In this document: piece by piece, positions 14,172-21,809 of the stretch | Layout: each line of letters opens with the position of its first letter | Position numbering within the stretch: the first letter of the stretch is position 1 | DNA from: an uncultured Lachnospiraceae bacterium | GTDB taxonomy: Bacteria > Bacillota > Clostridia > Lachnospirales > Lachnospiraceae | Length of the DNA stretch: 21,871 nucleotides | NCBI GenBank assembly: GCA_946409475.1 | Contig: CAMJWQ010000014.1 | Coordinates: forward strand, 1-21,871 | Direction of reading: 5' to 3' | Notes under the pieces: generated by a model | Told to the model about the DNA's origin: nothing | Database searches by the model: none | Seen by the model: only the letters and a program-made list of their open reading frames with translations | Made by a program: the position numbers and the translations under genes

Positions 14172-15625
14172 TCTTCCACCTCTTTTAGTATGGTAATAGC
14201 GTTCAGTATAAATCCGAAAACCTTCTTTTCCTGATCCATATGAAGGGGAAGCATGGACAGGAACAGAGAAGCCTCCAATAAGCGGATAACCGTATAGGAA
14301 TAGCCGTTTGTCTCCAAATAATTTCTAAAAATATCACGGTACTGCCTGTTATCCGTATCTATTTCCACTTTAAATTTCAAATTATCTTCTATTGCTATTT
14401 CATAAAGTCCGCTGTTAAAGAAATCATAGCAGCCGCATATGGAATGTGATAATTTGGCAATATCATAATAAGGATTCGTCCACAGGTCTTCTTCCTTTTC
14501 GGCCCCCTTAGGATCAATCAATCTTAATAAAGAAGCCTCTTTATTATACAGGATATTGGAAAAGCACAAATCCCCATGACCGATAACGGATTCATACCCG
14601 TGCTTTCGACCTGGCATGATTTTCTCATATAACCGCTTATAAAAAGCTATTACTTCATCTATTCCCTTAAAATCCGTTCCTTCCCTTATAAAGGTATCAA
14701 AGACGGTAAATTTTTTATTTTGCTTTAACAGCTTTATTCTTTCCTCTAATTTTTGGATATAAAGAGAGTAACAGATTTTATCATATTCTTCCTTCGAGAT
14801 TCTTTTTCTTTCTCTATGGGAAATAAAATAAAATAATTTATCTAAAATATCTTCAAATTCTTCTATTGAGACGGCACCGTGAATAAAGCGGATGGCAATA
14901 TCCGACATATGGTAGCGTTCCATGGTATAGGAGGCTCTTTCCCCGTCCTCCTGATAAGCAAAGGGCATGGCATACCACATTTTCATGCTGTCGGGAAGCA
15001 GATAATAATAATCATGCTCCGCCTTTATTTTTTTCTTATTGGTTGAGGATTTGGTAACGGTATAAGCATCCCCCCTTAAGCTGTTAAAAAAACGGGCATC
15101 AAAGCCGCCGGTAATAAAGGTGAGGAATTGACTTTCATTGCCCAAGTCAACCAAAAAATCTCCCTCCATATTGGTAAAGCCCTCTAAGGAATGGGGAGAC
15201 AGGGACTGATTACCGTTCTGTCCCTTTGCCAGATAATCCAGATATTCCTGTTTGCAGGAGAAAATACCCATGGCATTCCGATCATTACAGACTACTTTAT
15301 AATTTTCCCTGCAGTATTGGGCTTTTTGTACGGTTATTGCATATTCTCTGCTGTTTTTTATTCCGTAACGGGAATAGAGATGGATGACCGCCGTATTCTC
15401 CGGCATAGCCTCCAGCTCCCTGCGTAAGCCTTCCGGAGTATAAGCCGCCCCCAGCCAGAAAAAGGAAATTACTCCGTTATTTTTTTCTGTTTCCTCCTGC
15501 ATACGCTCCCGTAAGGTCTTTCTTTTAAAAATAATCTCCCCAAAGGATTTGTTTCCGCTTATATTTCTTATCTCATTATTCGGTTTCTCCAAATCATCGT
15601 ATACGACCACTATACTTTTAAGCAT
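14156..15625 (-). CDS. Two-domain protein with C-terminal APH/choline-kinase-like kinase
   Basis: The C-terminal part (about 180-489) is an aminoglycoside-phosphotransferase/choline-kinase fold: a catalytic loop GHGDLCFSN (349-357, Asp352, Asn357) and a metal-binding LIDPKG (369-374, Asp371) are intact. An N-lobe with Lys candidates near 198-201 and a hinge around MERYHM (235-240) precede them. The family phosphorylates hydroxyl groups on small molecules such as choline, ethanolamine or sugars. The first 180 residues are a separate alpha/beta domain I do not recognise; its strand pattern (KSIVVVYDD, AVIHLYSRYGI) could be a degenerate GT-A nucleotidyltransferase, which is inference. At 489 residues it is much longer than a lone APH protein. 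The ATG follows GAGGTAGAAAGA and overlaps the upstream gene by eight bases. An antibiotic-resistance role is unlikely in this setting. Confidence 0.8.
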   Translation of the reverse strand: MLKSIVVVYDDLEKPNNEIRNISGNKSFGEIIFKRKTLRERMQEETEKNNGVISFFWLGAAYTPEGLRRELEAMPENTAVIHLYSRYGIKNSREYAITVQKAQYCRENYKVVCNDRNAMGIFSCKQEYLDYLAKGQNGNQSLSPHSLEGFTNMEGDFLVDLGNESQFLTFITGGFDARFFNSLRGDAYTVTKSSTNKKKIKAEHDYYYLLPDSMKMWYAMPFAYQEDGERASYTMERYHMSDIAIRFIHGAVSIEEFEDILDKLFYFISHRERKRISKEEYDKICYSLYIQKLEERIKLLKQNKKFTVFDTFIREGTDFKGIDEVIAFYKRLYEKIMPGRKHGYESVIGHGDLCFSNILYNKEASLLRLIDPKGAEKEEDLWTNPYYDIAKLSHSICGCYDFFNSGLYEIAIEDNLKFKVEIDTDNRQYRDIFRNYLETNGYSYTVIRLLEASLFLSMLPLHMDQEKKVFGFILNAITILKEVEECLKA

Positions 15626-16508
15626 TCTTTCTACCTCGATTTCCCATTAAGGATAGGATATATAAAATTCCTGTAGTAACTGCCAGTAAAAGGGCACTGA
15701 TTAAGGTATAGCAGGATAATAACCAGTTCTCACCGGTTGAAAAGATAGCCTGCAAATAGGATATGTAGCTGTTAAGGGTAAAATCCCTGCCCAATAGTAA
15801 TGCCAGGAGAAACAGGACTCCTGCTTCCGCAGCCCAGCCCATCAGGGAAATAAGCAGTATCACGGCGTACCTGCCTTTTATTAATTGCCTGATGTAATCA
15901 AACCATAGTTTTACCTGCTCCAATGCATGCAGCAGGGTGATGGACCGGCGTGATGTGGTATTCACTATGAGAAATTTATTCAAATAGTAATAGGTAGGTG
16001 AAAATACCAGATAAATAAACAGCATGACAACTATGCCTGTCAGCAATAGTCCCGTAAGCAGGGATACCTTGCCCAGCATAAATACTTCAAGAGGGATGAT
16101 TAACAGCAAAAGGCCTACGGTATCAAAGAACCGGTCCAAAACCACGCAAAGAATTCCCACCTGCATTAATTTTGTTTCATGAGAAAAGCAATAAATGCGA
16201 AAGATTTCTCCCAGCTTAAAGGGAATCATCATATTGACAAAGGTAGTCTTAAAATATACCTTTGCAAAACGTAATAAGCCGATTTTCTGCTCAATTAACA
16301 CAAAATAAAGTCTTAACATTTTCAAAAAATGGATGACAAAAAAGCCAAGGATAATGCTGATCACCCATAGGACAGCCGGCCAGGCTATGGCAGGAAAAGG
16401 TTCCGTTGTACCTTCCATTTCCCTCCACAGATAAAAAAAGGCGATTATAAAAAACATGATATTCACTGCTGCATATAAAAATCTTTTATTCATGCAAAAA
16501 ATTCTCAC
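15618..16508 (-). CDS. LPG-synthase TM-domain (UPF0104) family membrane protein
   Basis: The 296-residue protein is polytopic with about seven to eight hydrophobic helices and belongs to the family named for the flippase domain of MprF/lysylphosphatidylglycerol synthase. The hallmark P-x-K-x-GE-x-x-R is seen as PFKLGEIFRIY (95-105). There is no aminoacyl-transferase domain, so it does not make lysyl-PG itself. Stand-alone members often sit in glycan loci next to GtrA and DPM1-like genes, as here, and are suspected lipid or lipid-sugar flippases. The GTG at 16508 follows GGGGAT/AGGA; an in-frame ATG five codons later (16493) is an alternative. It lies 50 bases after the DPM1-like gene; nothing notable is in the gap. 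Confidence 0.85.
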   Translation of the reverse strand: MRIFCMNKRFLYAAVNIMFFIIAFFYLWREMEGTTEPFPAIAWPAVLWVISIILGFFVIHFLKMLRLYFVLIEQKIGLLRFAKVYFKTTFVNMMIPFKLGEIFRIYCFSHETKLMQVGILCVVLDRFFDTVGLLLLIIPLEVFMLGKVSLLTGLLLTGIVVMLFIYLVFSPTYYYLNKFLIVNTTSRRSITLLHALEQVKLWFDYIRQLIKGRYAVILLISLMGWAAEAGVLFLLALLLGRDFTLNSYISYLQAIFSTGENWLLSCYTLISALLLAVTTGILYILSLMGNRGRKNA

Positions 16509-16558
16509 TTTCCTATCCCCGGCTTGCGTTTATCTGCATTTGGAAATAAGCTTTGCCG

Positions 16559-17356
16559 TCAATCCTGCAAATCAAGAACCATTTCCGCCTCATAATTATC
16601 TACCGGCGTTTCCCTGTGCTCATCTGCCATAAAGGAATCAGGACTCAGCAAATAGGAAAACAGCATTTTTAATACCGTAAGGGCCTGATTCACCATTTTC
16701 ACATTGGAGACCTGGTCATCTTCCCTCCAGCTGATAGGAAAAAAACGAACCTTCTGCCCATAAAAAGAGGCTGCCAGTACCATACAATAGTTGAACATTA
16801 AATTGTCGGGAAATTTCTCATAATACCTGCTCTTCAAAGAAGATACCTTATATACATTCAAGCCGGAGCCCAGGTCAAATACCCTTTTTCTTATGACTGC
16901 GGCAAAGAGAAAATTGTAAACGATATTACCAAAGGTTCGGAAGGCTGAATAGCCCTGCAGCCTGGATCCTCTCATGAACCTGGCTCCCAGACAGCTGTCA
17001 TAGCGGCTGCAGACACCTTTACGGAGAACCGGGAGTACGTCATGAATATTTCCCTGATCGTCCCCATGAAGGACAATAACATAATCAAATTTATTTTTTA
17101 TGGCATAACGGAAGGCTATTTTATGGGAACCGCCCAGGCCGTAATTGTCCTTATTTCTTAAGAGCTTAAGGGGCAATTCCGGATTTTCCTTTATAAAGCC
17201 TGCGGCGGCAGCCTCCGTTTCGTCCGTACTTCTGTTATTTACGATAATGACTTCCTCCACATAGCTTAAAACCTTCTCGTCCAATTGCTTCAGTACCCGT
17301 ATTATCTGCTTTTCACAATTATAGCCGGGAATGAATAATAATATCCTATTTTTCAT
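16559..17356 (-). CDS. DPM1/GtrB-like GT2 glycosyltransferase (polyprenyl-phosphate sugar synthase)
   Basis: The closest functional model is dolichol-phosphate-mannose or GtrB-type synthase, which moves a sugar from an NDP-sugar to polyprenyl phosphate on the cytoplasmic face. The 265-residue protein begins ILLFIPGYNCE, then VIIVNNRSTDET (36-47), YGLGGSHKIAFRYA and LHGDDQG (96-102, metal-binding DDQ), a pattern typical of the DPM1 group. It has no C-terminal membrane helices of the GtrB kind, but the next gene upstream encodes GtrA, which can serve as the membrane partner. Its ATG follows GCAGGAAA and overlaps the GtrA gene by 11 bases. The sugar could be glucose, mannose or another hexose; the sequence does not tell. 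Confidence 0.88.
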   Translation of the reverse strand: MKNRILLFIPGYNCEKQIIRVLKQLDEKVLSYVEEVIIVNNRSTDETEAAAAGFIKENPELPLKLLRNKDNYGLGGSHKIAFRYAIKNKFDYVIVLHGDDQGNIHDVLPVLRKGVCSRYDSCLGARFMRGSRLQGYSAFRTFGNIVYNFLFAAVIRKRVFDLGSGLNVYKVSSLKSRYYEKFPDNLMFNYCMVLAASFYGQKVRFFPISWREDDQVSNVKMVNQALTVLKMLFSYLLSPDSFMADEHRETPVDNYEAEMVLDLQD

Positions 17357-17753
17357 TTTCCTGCATACCTTTCTCTTCTATAAATATTTTCCTCGAAATA
17401 AAATTATAAACCATGACAATACCGGTTGCGACAATCTTTGCCAGCATATAAAAGATTCCCATAACATCTACGGATACCCACATAATAACCTGGTTCAATA
17501 ATAAGCCAATGAGGCTTAGTACCACAAACACGACAAATTCCTTTATTTTATTGGCATCCTTTTTGGTCTTAAATACAAGGGTAATGCTTAATATATAGTT
17601 CACAATCACGGAGATACTAAAGGAAATACCGCTGGATATAAGGTAATCAATACCTGCCAGCTCCGTGAGGGCGATCATAATGGCATAATCCACACCAAAG
17701 CATATAAAACCAACTATGCCGAACTTAAAAATCTGATTGATCAATTTTCTCAT
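17346..17753 (-). CDS. GtrA family membrane protein
   Basis: The 135-residue protein has four predicted membrane helices (about 9-29, 36-58, 71-92 and 97-118) and the typical GtrA start LINQIFKFGIVGFICFGVDY, including the conserved Phe-Gly-x-x-Gly and Asp-Tyr positions. GtrA proteins are thought to flip, or help flip, polyprenyl-phosphate-linked sugars made by a GtrB/DPM1-type synthase. Here the synthase follows directly with an 11-base overlap, supporting that pairing. The length is normal for the family. It begins six bases after the mutase gene, with a poor ribosome binding site, so translation probably depends on coupling to the upstream gene. Confidence 0.9.
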   Translation of the reverse strand: MRKLINQIFKFGIVGFICFGVDYAIMIALTELAGIDYLISSGISFSISVIVNYILSITLVFKTKKDANKIKEFVVFVVLSLIGLLLNQVIMWVSVDVMGIFYMLAKIVATGIVMVYNFISRKIFIEEKGMQENEK

Positions 17754-17759
17754 TTTTAT

Positions 17760-19484
17760 CTATTCCGTAAGCGCCAATAAGGCTCCTTTCAGTTCGTTAA
17801 GCTTTGTATCCGCATCAGACAGGCCTGATCCCTTTACCCCCATGTAAAATTTAATCTTCGGCTCCGTACCGGAGGGTCTCACGCAGCACCAGCCGTCATT
17901 TTCCAATTCGAAATAAATAACATTAGAGCCCGGAAGCCCTGTCGGTCTCTCTTCCTTCGTTCTCAAATCCATGATTTTCCCATCCTCATAATCCCTGACG
18001 GCAAGAACCTGGAAGCTTGCCAGCTGTTTCGGCGGGTCGCTCCTTAAATTATCCATAATGGTTTTAATCCGGGCAATACCGTCTATCCCCTTTAGGGTAA
18101 TGGAGTGCAGCCCTTCTCTGTAATACCCGTATTTTTCATAAATCTCCAGCATCTGATCCCAAAGGGTCTTATTTTTGCTTTTGCAGTAAGCCGCCACCTC
18201 ACAAAGCCCCATTACCGCCACTACCGCATCCTTATCCCTGGCATGGGTTCCAATGAGACAGCCATAGCTTTCTTCCAGGCCAAAGATATAGGTATGGGAT
18301 CCGGTTTCTTCAAAAAGCTTGATTTGTTCTCCGATGTATTTAAAGCCTGTCAATACTTCTATTAAGGAAATCTGATAATCCTCTGCCAGCCGGTCGGCTA
18401 AATTTGTCGTTACTATAGTCTTGATCAATGCCCCGTTTTTCGGAAGGATTCCTCTTTCTTTTTTCTGACTCAGCTGGTATTCCGCAATGAGCATGCCGGA
18501 CATGTTTCCTGTAAAGCTGACATATTCACCTGTTTTGGTATCCTTTGCATAGACTCCCAGCCGGTCCGCATCCGGATCTGTTGCCAACACGATGTCCGCA
18601 TCCACCTTTTCCGCCAGAGAAAGTGCAAGGGCAAAGGCCTTCGGATCCTCCGGATTGGGATAGCCGACGGTGCTGAAGCCGGAATCGGGCAGCTCCTGCT
18701 CCGGTACCACATAGACATGCTTAAAGCCCAGCTCCTTTAATATTCTGCGTACGGGTATGTTTCCCGTACCATGCAGGGGTGTATACACAATTTTGATATC
18801 CTCCGCCACCTGTTTAATAATTTCCGGGCGAAGGGTAAGCTTCTTCAATTCCTCAATATAACGGTCATCAATCTCTTTTCCTATGACACGGTACAGACCT
18901 TCCTTCACGGCTTCTTCCTTTTTCATAGTCTTGACCATTTTAAAGTCCGTTACACCTTTTACTTCATCAATTATCTGCTTATCCTTCGGTGCCGTGATCT
19001 GCGCACCATCCTCCCAATATACCTTATAGCCGTTGTATTCCGGCGGATTATGGCTCGCCGTAACCACAATTCCCGCTATGCAGTGTAATTCCCTGACTGC
19101 AAAGGACAGCTCCGGTGTGGGACGCAGGGATTCAAATACATAAGCCTTAATCCCATTGGCATTCAAGCAAAGAGCCGCCTCGTCGGCAAATTCAGGAGAA
19201 AAATACCTGGAGTCATAGGCAATGGCAACGCCCTTGTCCCGGCCTCCCTCCTTGCCGATAAAATTAGCCAGTCCCTGGGTAGCCTTCCTCACGGTATACA
19301 TATTCATCCGGTTCGTCCCCGCCCCGATGATTCCCCTCAGGCCTCCGGTACCAAACTCCAGCTCCTTATAAAAACGGTCCTCTATTTCCTTCCTGTCCTC
19401 ACTGATCGCCAGAAGCTCCTTCCTTGTCTCCTCGTCAAAATAGGGATCTTCACACCACAGCTTATAATTATTAATAAATTCCAT
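17760..19484 (-). CDS. Alpha-D-phosphohexomutase (phosphoglucomutase/phosphomannomutase)
   Basis: This cytosolic enzyme interconverts hexose-6-phosphate and hexose-1-phosphate and so supplies precursors for nucleotide-sugar synthesis. At 574 residues it is the long PgcA-type Firmicute phosphoglucomutase. All four functional loops are visible: the phosphoserine loop TASHNP (142-147, Ser144), the metal loop DPDADR (303-308), the sugar-binding GLEES (402-406) and the phosphate-binding RPSGTEPK (536-543). The ATG at 19484 is chosen because GGAGGAG lies just upstream; an in-frame TTG at 19496 overlaps that ribosome binding site and is rejected. It is first in the long operon, behind its own promoter. 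Preference for glucose or mannose cannot be settled from motifs. Confidence 0.95.
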   Translation of the reverse strand: MEFINNYKLWCEDPYFDEETRKELLAISEDRKEIEDRFYKELEFGTGGLRGIIGAGTNRMNMYTVRKATQGLANFIGKEGGRDKGVAIAYDSRYFSPEFADEAALCLNANGIKAYVFESLRPTPELSFAVRELHCIAGIVVTASHNPPEYNGYKVYWEDGAQITAPKDKQIIDEVKGVTDFKMVKTMKKEEAVKEGLYRVIGKEIDDRYIEELKKLTLRPEIIKQVAEDIKIVYTPLHGTGNIPVRRILKELGFKHVYVVPEQELPDSGFSTVGYPNPEDPKAFALALSLAEKVDADIVLATDPDADRLGVYAKDTKTGEYVSFTGNMSGMLIAEYQLSQKKERGILPKNGALIKTIVTTNLADRLAEDYQISLIEVLTGFKYIGEQIKLFEETGSHTYIFGLEESYGCLIGTHARDKDAVVAVMGLCEVAAYCKSKNKTLWDQMLEIYEKYGYYREGLHSITLKGIDGIARIKTIMDNLRSDPPKQLASFQVLAVRDYEDGKIMDLRTKEERPTGLPGSNVIYFELENDGWCCVRPSGTEPKIKFYMGVKGSGLSDADTKLNELKGALLALTE

Positions 19485-19554
19485 AATCTCCTCCAATATA
19501 TGTTATAAATCATTCATATTTTTCATATATTTGTAATTATTTCTGTTGAAAATC

Positions 19555-19583
19555 AGTTTATCATATTTTATTATGATACGCAA
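19555..19583 (-). promoter_or_regulatory. Sigma-A promoter for the mutase-led operon
   Basis: On the minus strand TTGCGT (19583-19578) is followed after 17 bases by TAAACT (19560-19555), with a TG one base ahead of it giving an extended -10. The predicted transcription start near 19548 leaves a leader of about 64 bases before the ATG at 19484. The -35 element overlaps the T-rich tail of the preceding terminator. Confidence 0.55.
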
Positions 19584-19615
19584 GAAAACCCCCGCATAAA
19601 ATGTGTGGGGGGGGG
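19581..19615 (-). terminator. GC-rich terminator downstream of the tandem-GT2 gene, with a G9 run
   Basis: CCCCCGCAT (19589-19597) pairs with ATGTG and GGGGG around an AAA loop, with one bulged T at 19606. On the minus strand the stem is followed by TTTTCTTG. It lies 23 bases past the stop codon of the GT2 gene and separates it from the mutase operon. The plus strand carries nine consecutive G (19607-19615), so the stem can slip in register. Confidence 0.7.
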
Positions 19616-19637
19616 TATTTACCGTTGCTATGCTAAT

Positions 19638-21752
19638 TTATTCATTATCTTCCTTTACCGTCAATAAAGTGTCGGAAAATCGAAACAGAACCTGTCTGGA
19701 ATATTTGGCCTTTAACAGCACTCCTATTTTATATTTACCGCCGGCTCTTAAGGCTGCTACCGGTATATGGGAAACCACCCCGGATAGTGCTATATTTCTT
19801 TCATGAGGAAATTGTTCCAATACATCATCCCGATATCTTGTAAATACGGAAATTCTATAGCACTCCTTTTCATTATCCGTATCTTGTAAAATAATATCTC
19901 TTTTATATACACTGTTATCAGCATTCATAACAAAAACCCAGCCCTCAAGATAAATAATGCCATCTTTTTGTGTTACTTCTTCAACAGTAAATTGAATGCT
20001 TTCATTAACCCATTCTCTTTTTATATTTTTTTGAAATACCCTACAATTATTTAGGAGCTCCCTGGTTTCAAAATCATAAATCAAATTGGGTTCATAGGTT
20101 GCTTTACGGTCCACTAAATTAGGATTATAGAATGGATCCGTCTTTCCGATCCGCGGATGTTTTTTATATAAGTATTCTCTTTCCTTTCGCAGCCGTTCCA
20201 TTTTTATTCTGCTCTTATTGTCGTCACCGCGGCTTATGGATTCATGATGAAATAAGACAACATCCATACGCGCCACATTATAATAACCATGCTCATAAAA
20301 TTTATAGCAAAGCTCTACATCATTATATGACACGGGCATGTTTTCGTCAAAGCCGCCTACCTCATCAAATTTCTTCTTTTGCGTTAATAAACAGGCTGCT
20401 GTTACTGCCAGAAAATTAAATTCTGTTTTATTTACTCCATGATAATAAGTATCCCGGTCAGAAAATTGTGTTAATTTATGCACCGGACCAATCGGCAGGT
20501 TGGTTACACCGATATGCTGAATGATATCAGAGTCAGGATACAAAAGCTTAGCTCCAACAGCACCGATATAAGGCAGGCCTGCGTGCCCCACTAACAGATC
20601 CAGCCAATCACTTTGTATGATTTCCATATCGTCATTTAGGAAAAGAAGGTAGCTGCCTCTTGCCTTATCCGCCCCCCTATTACACATTTTAGAAAAATTA
20701 AAGATCATGGGCTCATAAAAATACTGAAAAATAAGCTTCTTACTTAATTCCCTGATTTTTTGTTTGTTTTCCAGGGAACTGCCGTTATCAATCACAAGAA
20801 TCTCATAATTTTTATAGAAGGTCTTATTCCTGATTGAAGTTATGCATTTATTTAGCATATAAAAATTATCCTTAGACGGTATAATAATACTGATCAACGG
20901 ATTTTTTTCTGTTTTGTATTTTACACGGTATGTCTTCGTTTCCTGTACATATTCCAGTATTCCCGAATAGCCTCTTCTTTTCAGGGCTTCTTCTTTTATT
21001 TCTTTAATAGCTTCTGTTTCATCCCAGATTGACAGATTGTTATCACTTCTGTGGTATAAGACCATTGGTATATGCGCAAATCTTTTATTTTTTTCAGCAG
21101 CTAATAATAGTAAGTTATAAATACGGGGATATATAGATAATGTACTGTTTTTACGGCTTTCCAATAAAAAGGTCTCTTTTTTGATTGCCAGCAAACCGCC
21201 CATATACAAAAAGGACATTAAGGTGTCCGGTGAAAAATCCGGCTTATAAAAAGGTGCCTTTCTCTTCTCTTTTTCCTTATCCAATACGTCCTCATCGCTG
21301 TAAATAATATCCGGTTTTTTACTACGGTTAATTTCTGCTGCCGTTTCGGACAAAGCATTTGAAGATATTAAATCATCTGCATATAAAAAGATGATATAAT
21401 CTCCCCTTACTTTATCCAGGGATAAAGTTTCTTTTATTTCAAGAATTTCGTATTTTTTATAGCTTTGGTTATTAATTGCCTGCATACAACCATGATAATG
21501 ATTCATAGTTTGCTTTTCTTTTATTGTTACTATGGTAAAGAAGGGCTTGTACCAATGAAGGTCAAAAAAGGAGAGCTTGCTTTCGTTATCCTGTATCCAT
21601 GCATAATAAATGTCTGACTGGCGTTTTTCTTCCTGTAAATAGGATACGGCAGTCAGATATTCACGCCATTTTTTTTCTTTCAGCAAAGAGAGTAACGGTT
21701 TTGATAAGTATTTTTCTTTGTATTTATTTTTAACAAATTTAATATAATTCAA
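19638..21752 (-). CDS. Tandem GT2 glycosyltransferase with C-terminal beta domain
   Basis: This 704-residue protein probably adds two sugars, or one with a non-catalytic partner domain. After about 65 residues comes a first, weakly conserved GT2 domain (about 68-245) with FLYADD, YSDEDV and a YHRSD end. A second, complete GT2 domain follows (about 285-530): PLISIIIPSKDN, VIDNGSS, FLNDDMEI (metal site) and YNDVELCYKF (catalytic region). Residues 585-704 form a mostly beta domain (EGWVF) seen at the end of some large bacterial glycosyltransferases. The start is uncertain: TTG at 21752 has GGGAG seven bases upstream, whereas the ATG at 21773 has none and sits at the predicted transcription start. 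The ATG would add seven residues. It is cut off from the mutase operon by a terminator and may end a transcript from outside the window. Confidence 0.85.
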   Translation of the reverse strand: MNYIKFVKNKYKEKYLSKPLLSLLKEKKWREYLTAVSYLQEEKRQSDIYYAWIQDNESKLSFFDLHWYKPFFTIVTIKEKQTMNHYHGCMQAINNQSYKKYEILEIKETLSLDKVRGDYIIFLYADDLISSNALSETAAEINRSKKPDIIYSDEDVLDKEKEKRKAPFYKPDFSPDTLMSFLYMGGLLAIKKETFLLESRKNSTLSIYPRIYNLLLLAAEKNKRFAHIPMVLYHRSDNNLSIWDETEAIKEIKEEALKRRGYSGILEYVQETKTYRVKYKTEKNPLISIIIPSKDNFYMLNKCITSIRNKTFYKNYEILVIDNGSSLENKQKIRELSKKLIFQYFYEPMIFNFSKMCNRGADKARGSYLLFLNDDMEIIQSDWLDLLVGHAGLPYIGAVGAKLLYPDSDIIQHIGVTNLPIGPVHKLTQFSDRDTYYHGVNKTEFNFLAVTAACLLTQKKKFDEVGGFDENMPVSYNDVELCYKFYEHGYYNVARMDVVLFHHESISRGDDNKSRIKMERLRKEREYLYKKHPRIGKTDPFYNPNLVDRKATYEPNLIYDFETRELLNNCRVFQKNIKREWVNESIQFTVEEVTQKDGIIYLEGWVFVMNADNSVYKRDIILQDTDNEKECYRISVFTRYRDDVLEQFPHERNIALSGVVSHIPVAALRAGGKYKIGVLLKAKYSRQVLFRFSDTLLTVKEDNE

Positions 21753-21779
21753 TAATAATCTCCCAATATCCATATATTT

Positions 21780-21809
21780 ATTATATATTCCATTACTATT
21801 ATTAGGTAA
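21780..21809 (-). promoter_or_regulatory. Weak candidate promoter for the tandem-GT2 gene
   Basis: On the minus strand TATAAT (21785-21780) is preceded after 18 bases by TTACCT (21809-21804, three of six matches). The surrounding 98 bases are very AT-rich, so chance matches are likely. An A/T-rich inverted repeat (GGTA at 21805-21808 to TACC at 21834-21837) overlaps the -35 element. Confidence 0.3.

Noticed and set aside
14156..15625. Aminoglycoside resistance kinase
   Set aside because: The APH fold is shared with choline, ethanolamine and sugar kinases; the extra N-terminal domain and overlap with a capsule-type phosphatase point to biosynthesis.
17760..19496. TTG at 19496 as the mutase start
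   Set aside because: The TTG overlaps the GGAGGAG ribosome binding site that serves the ATG at 19484.
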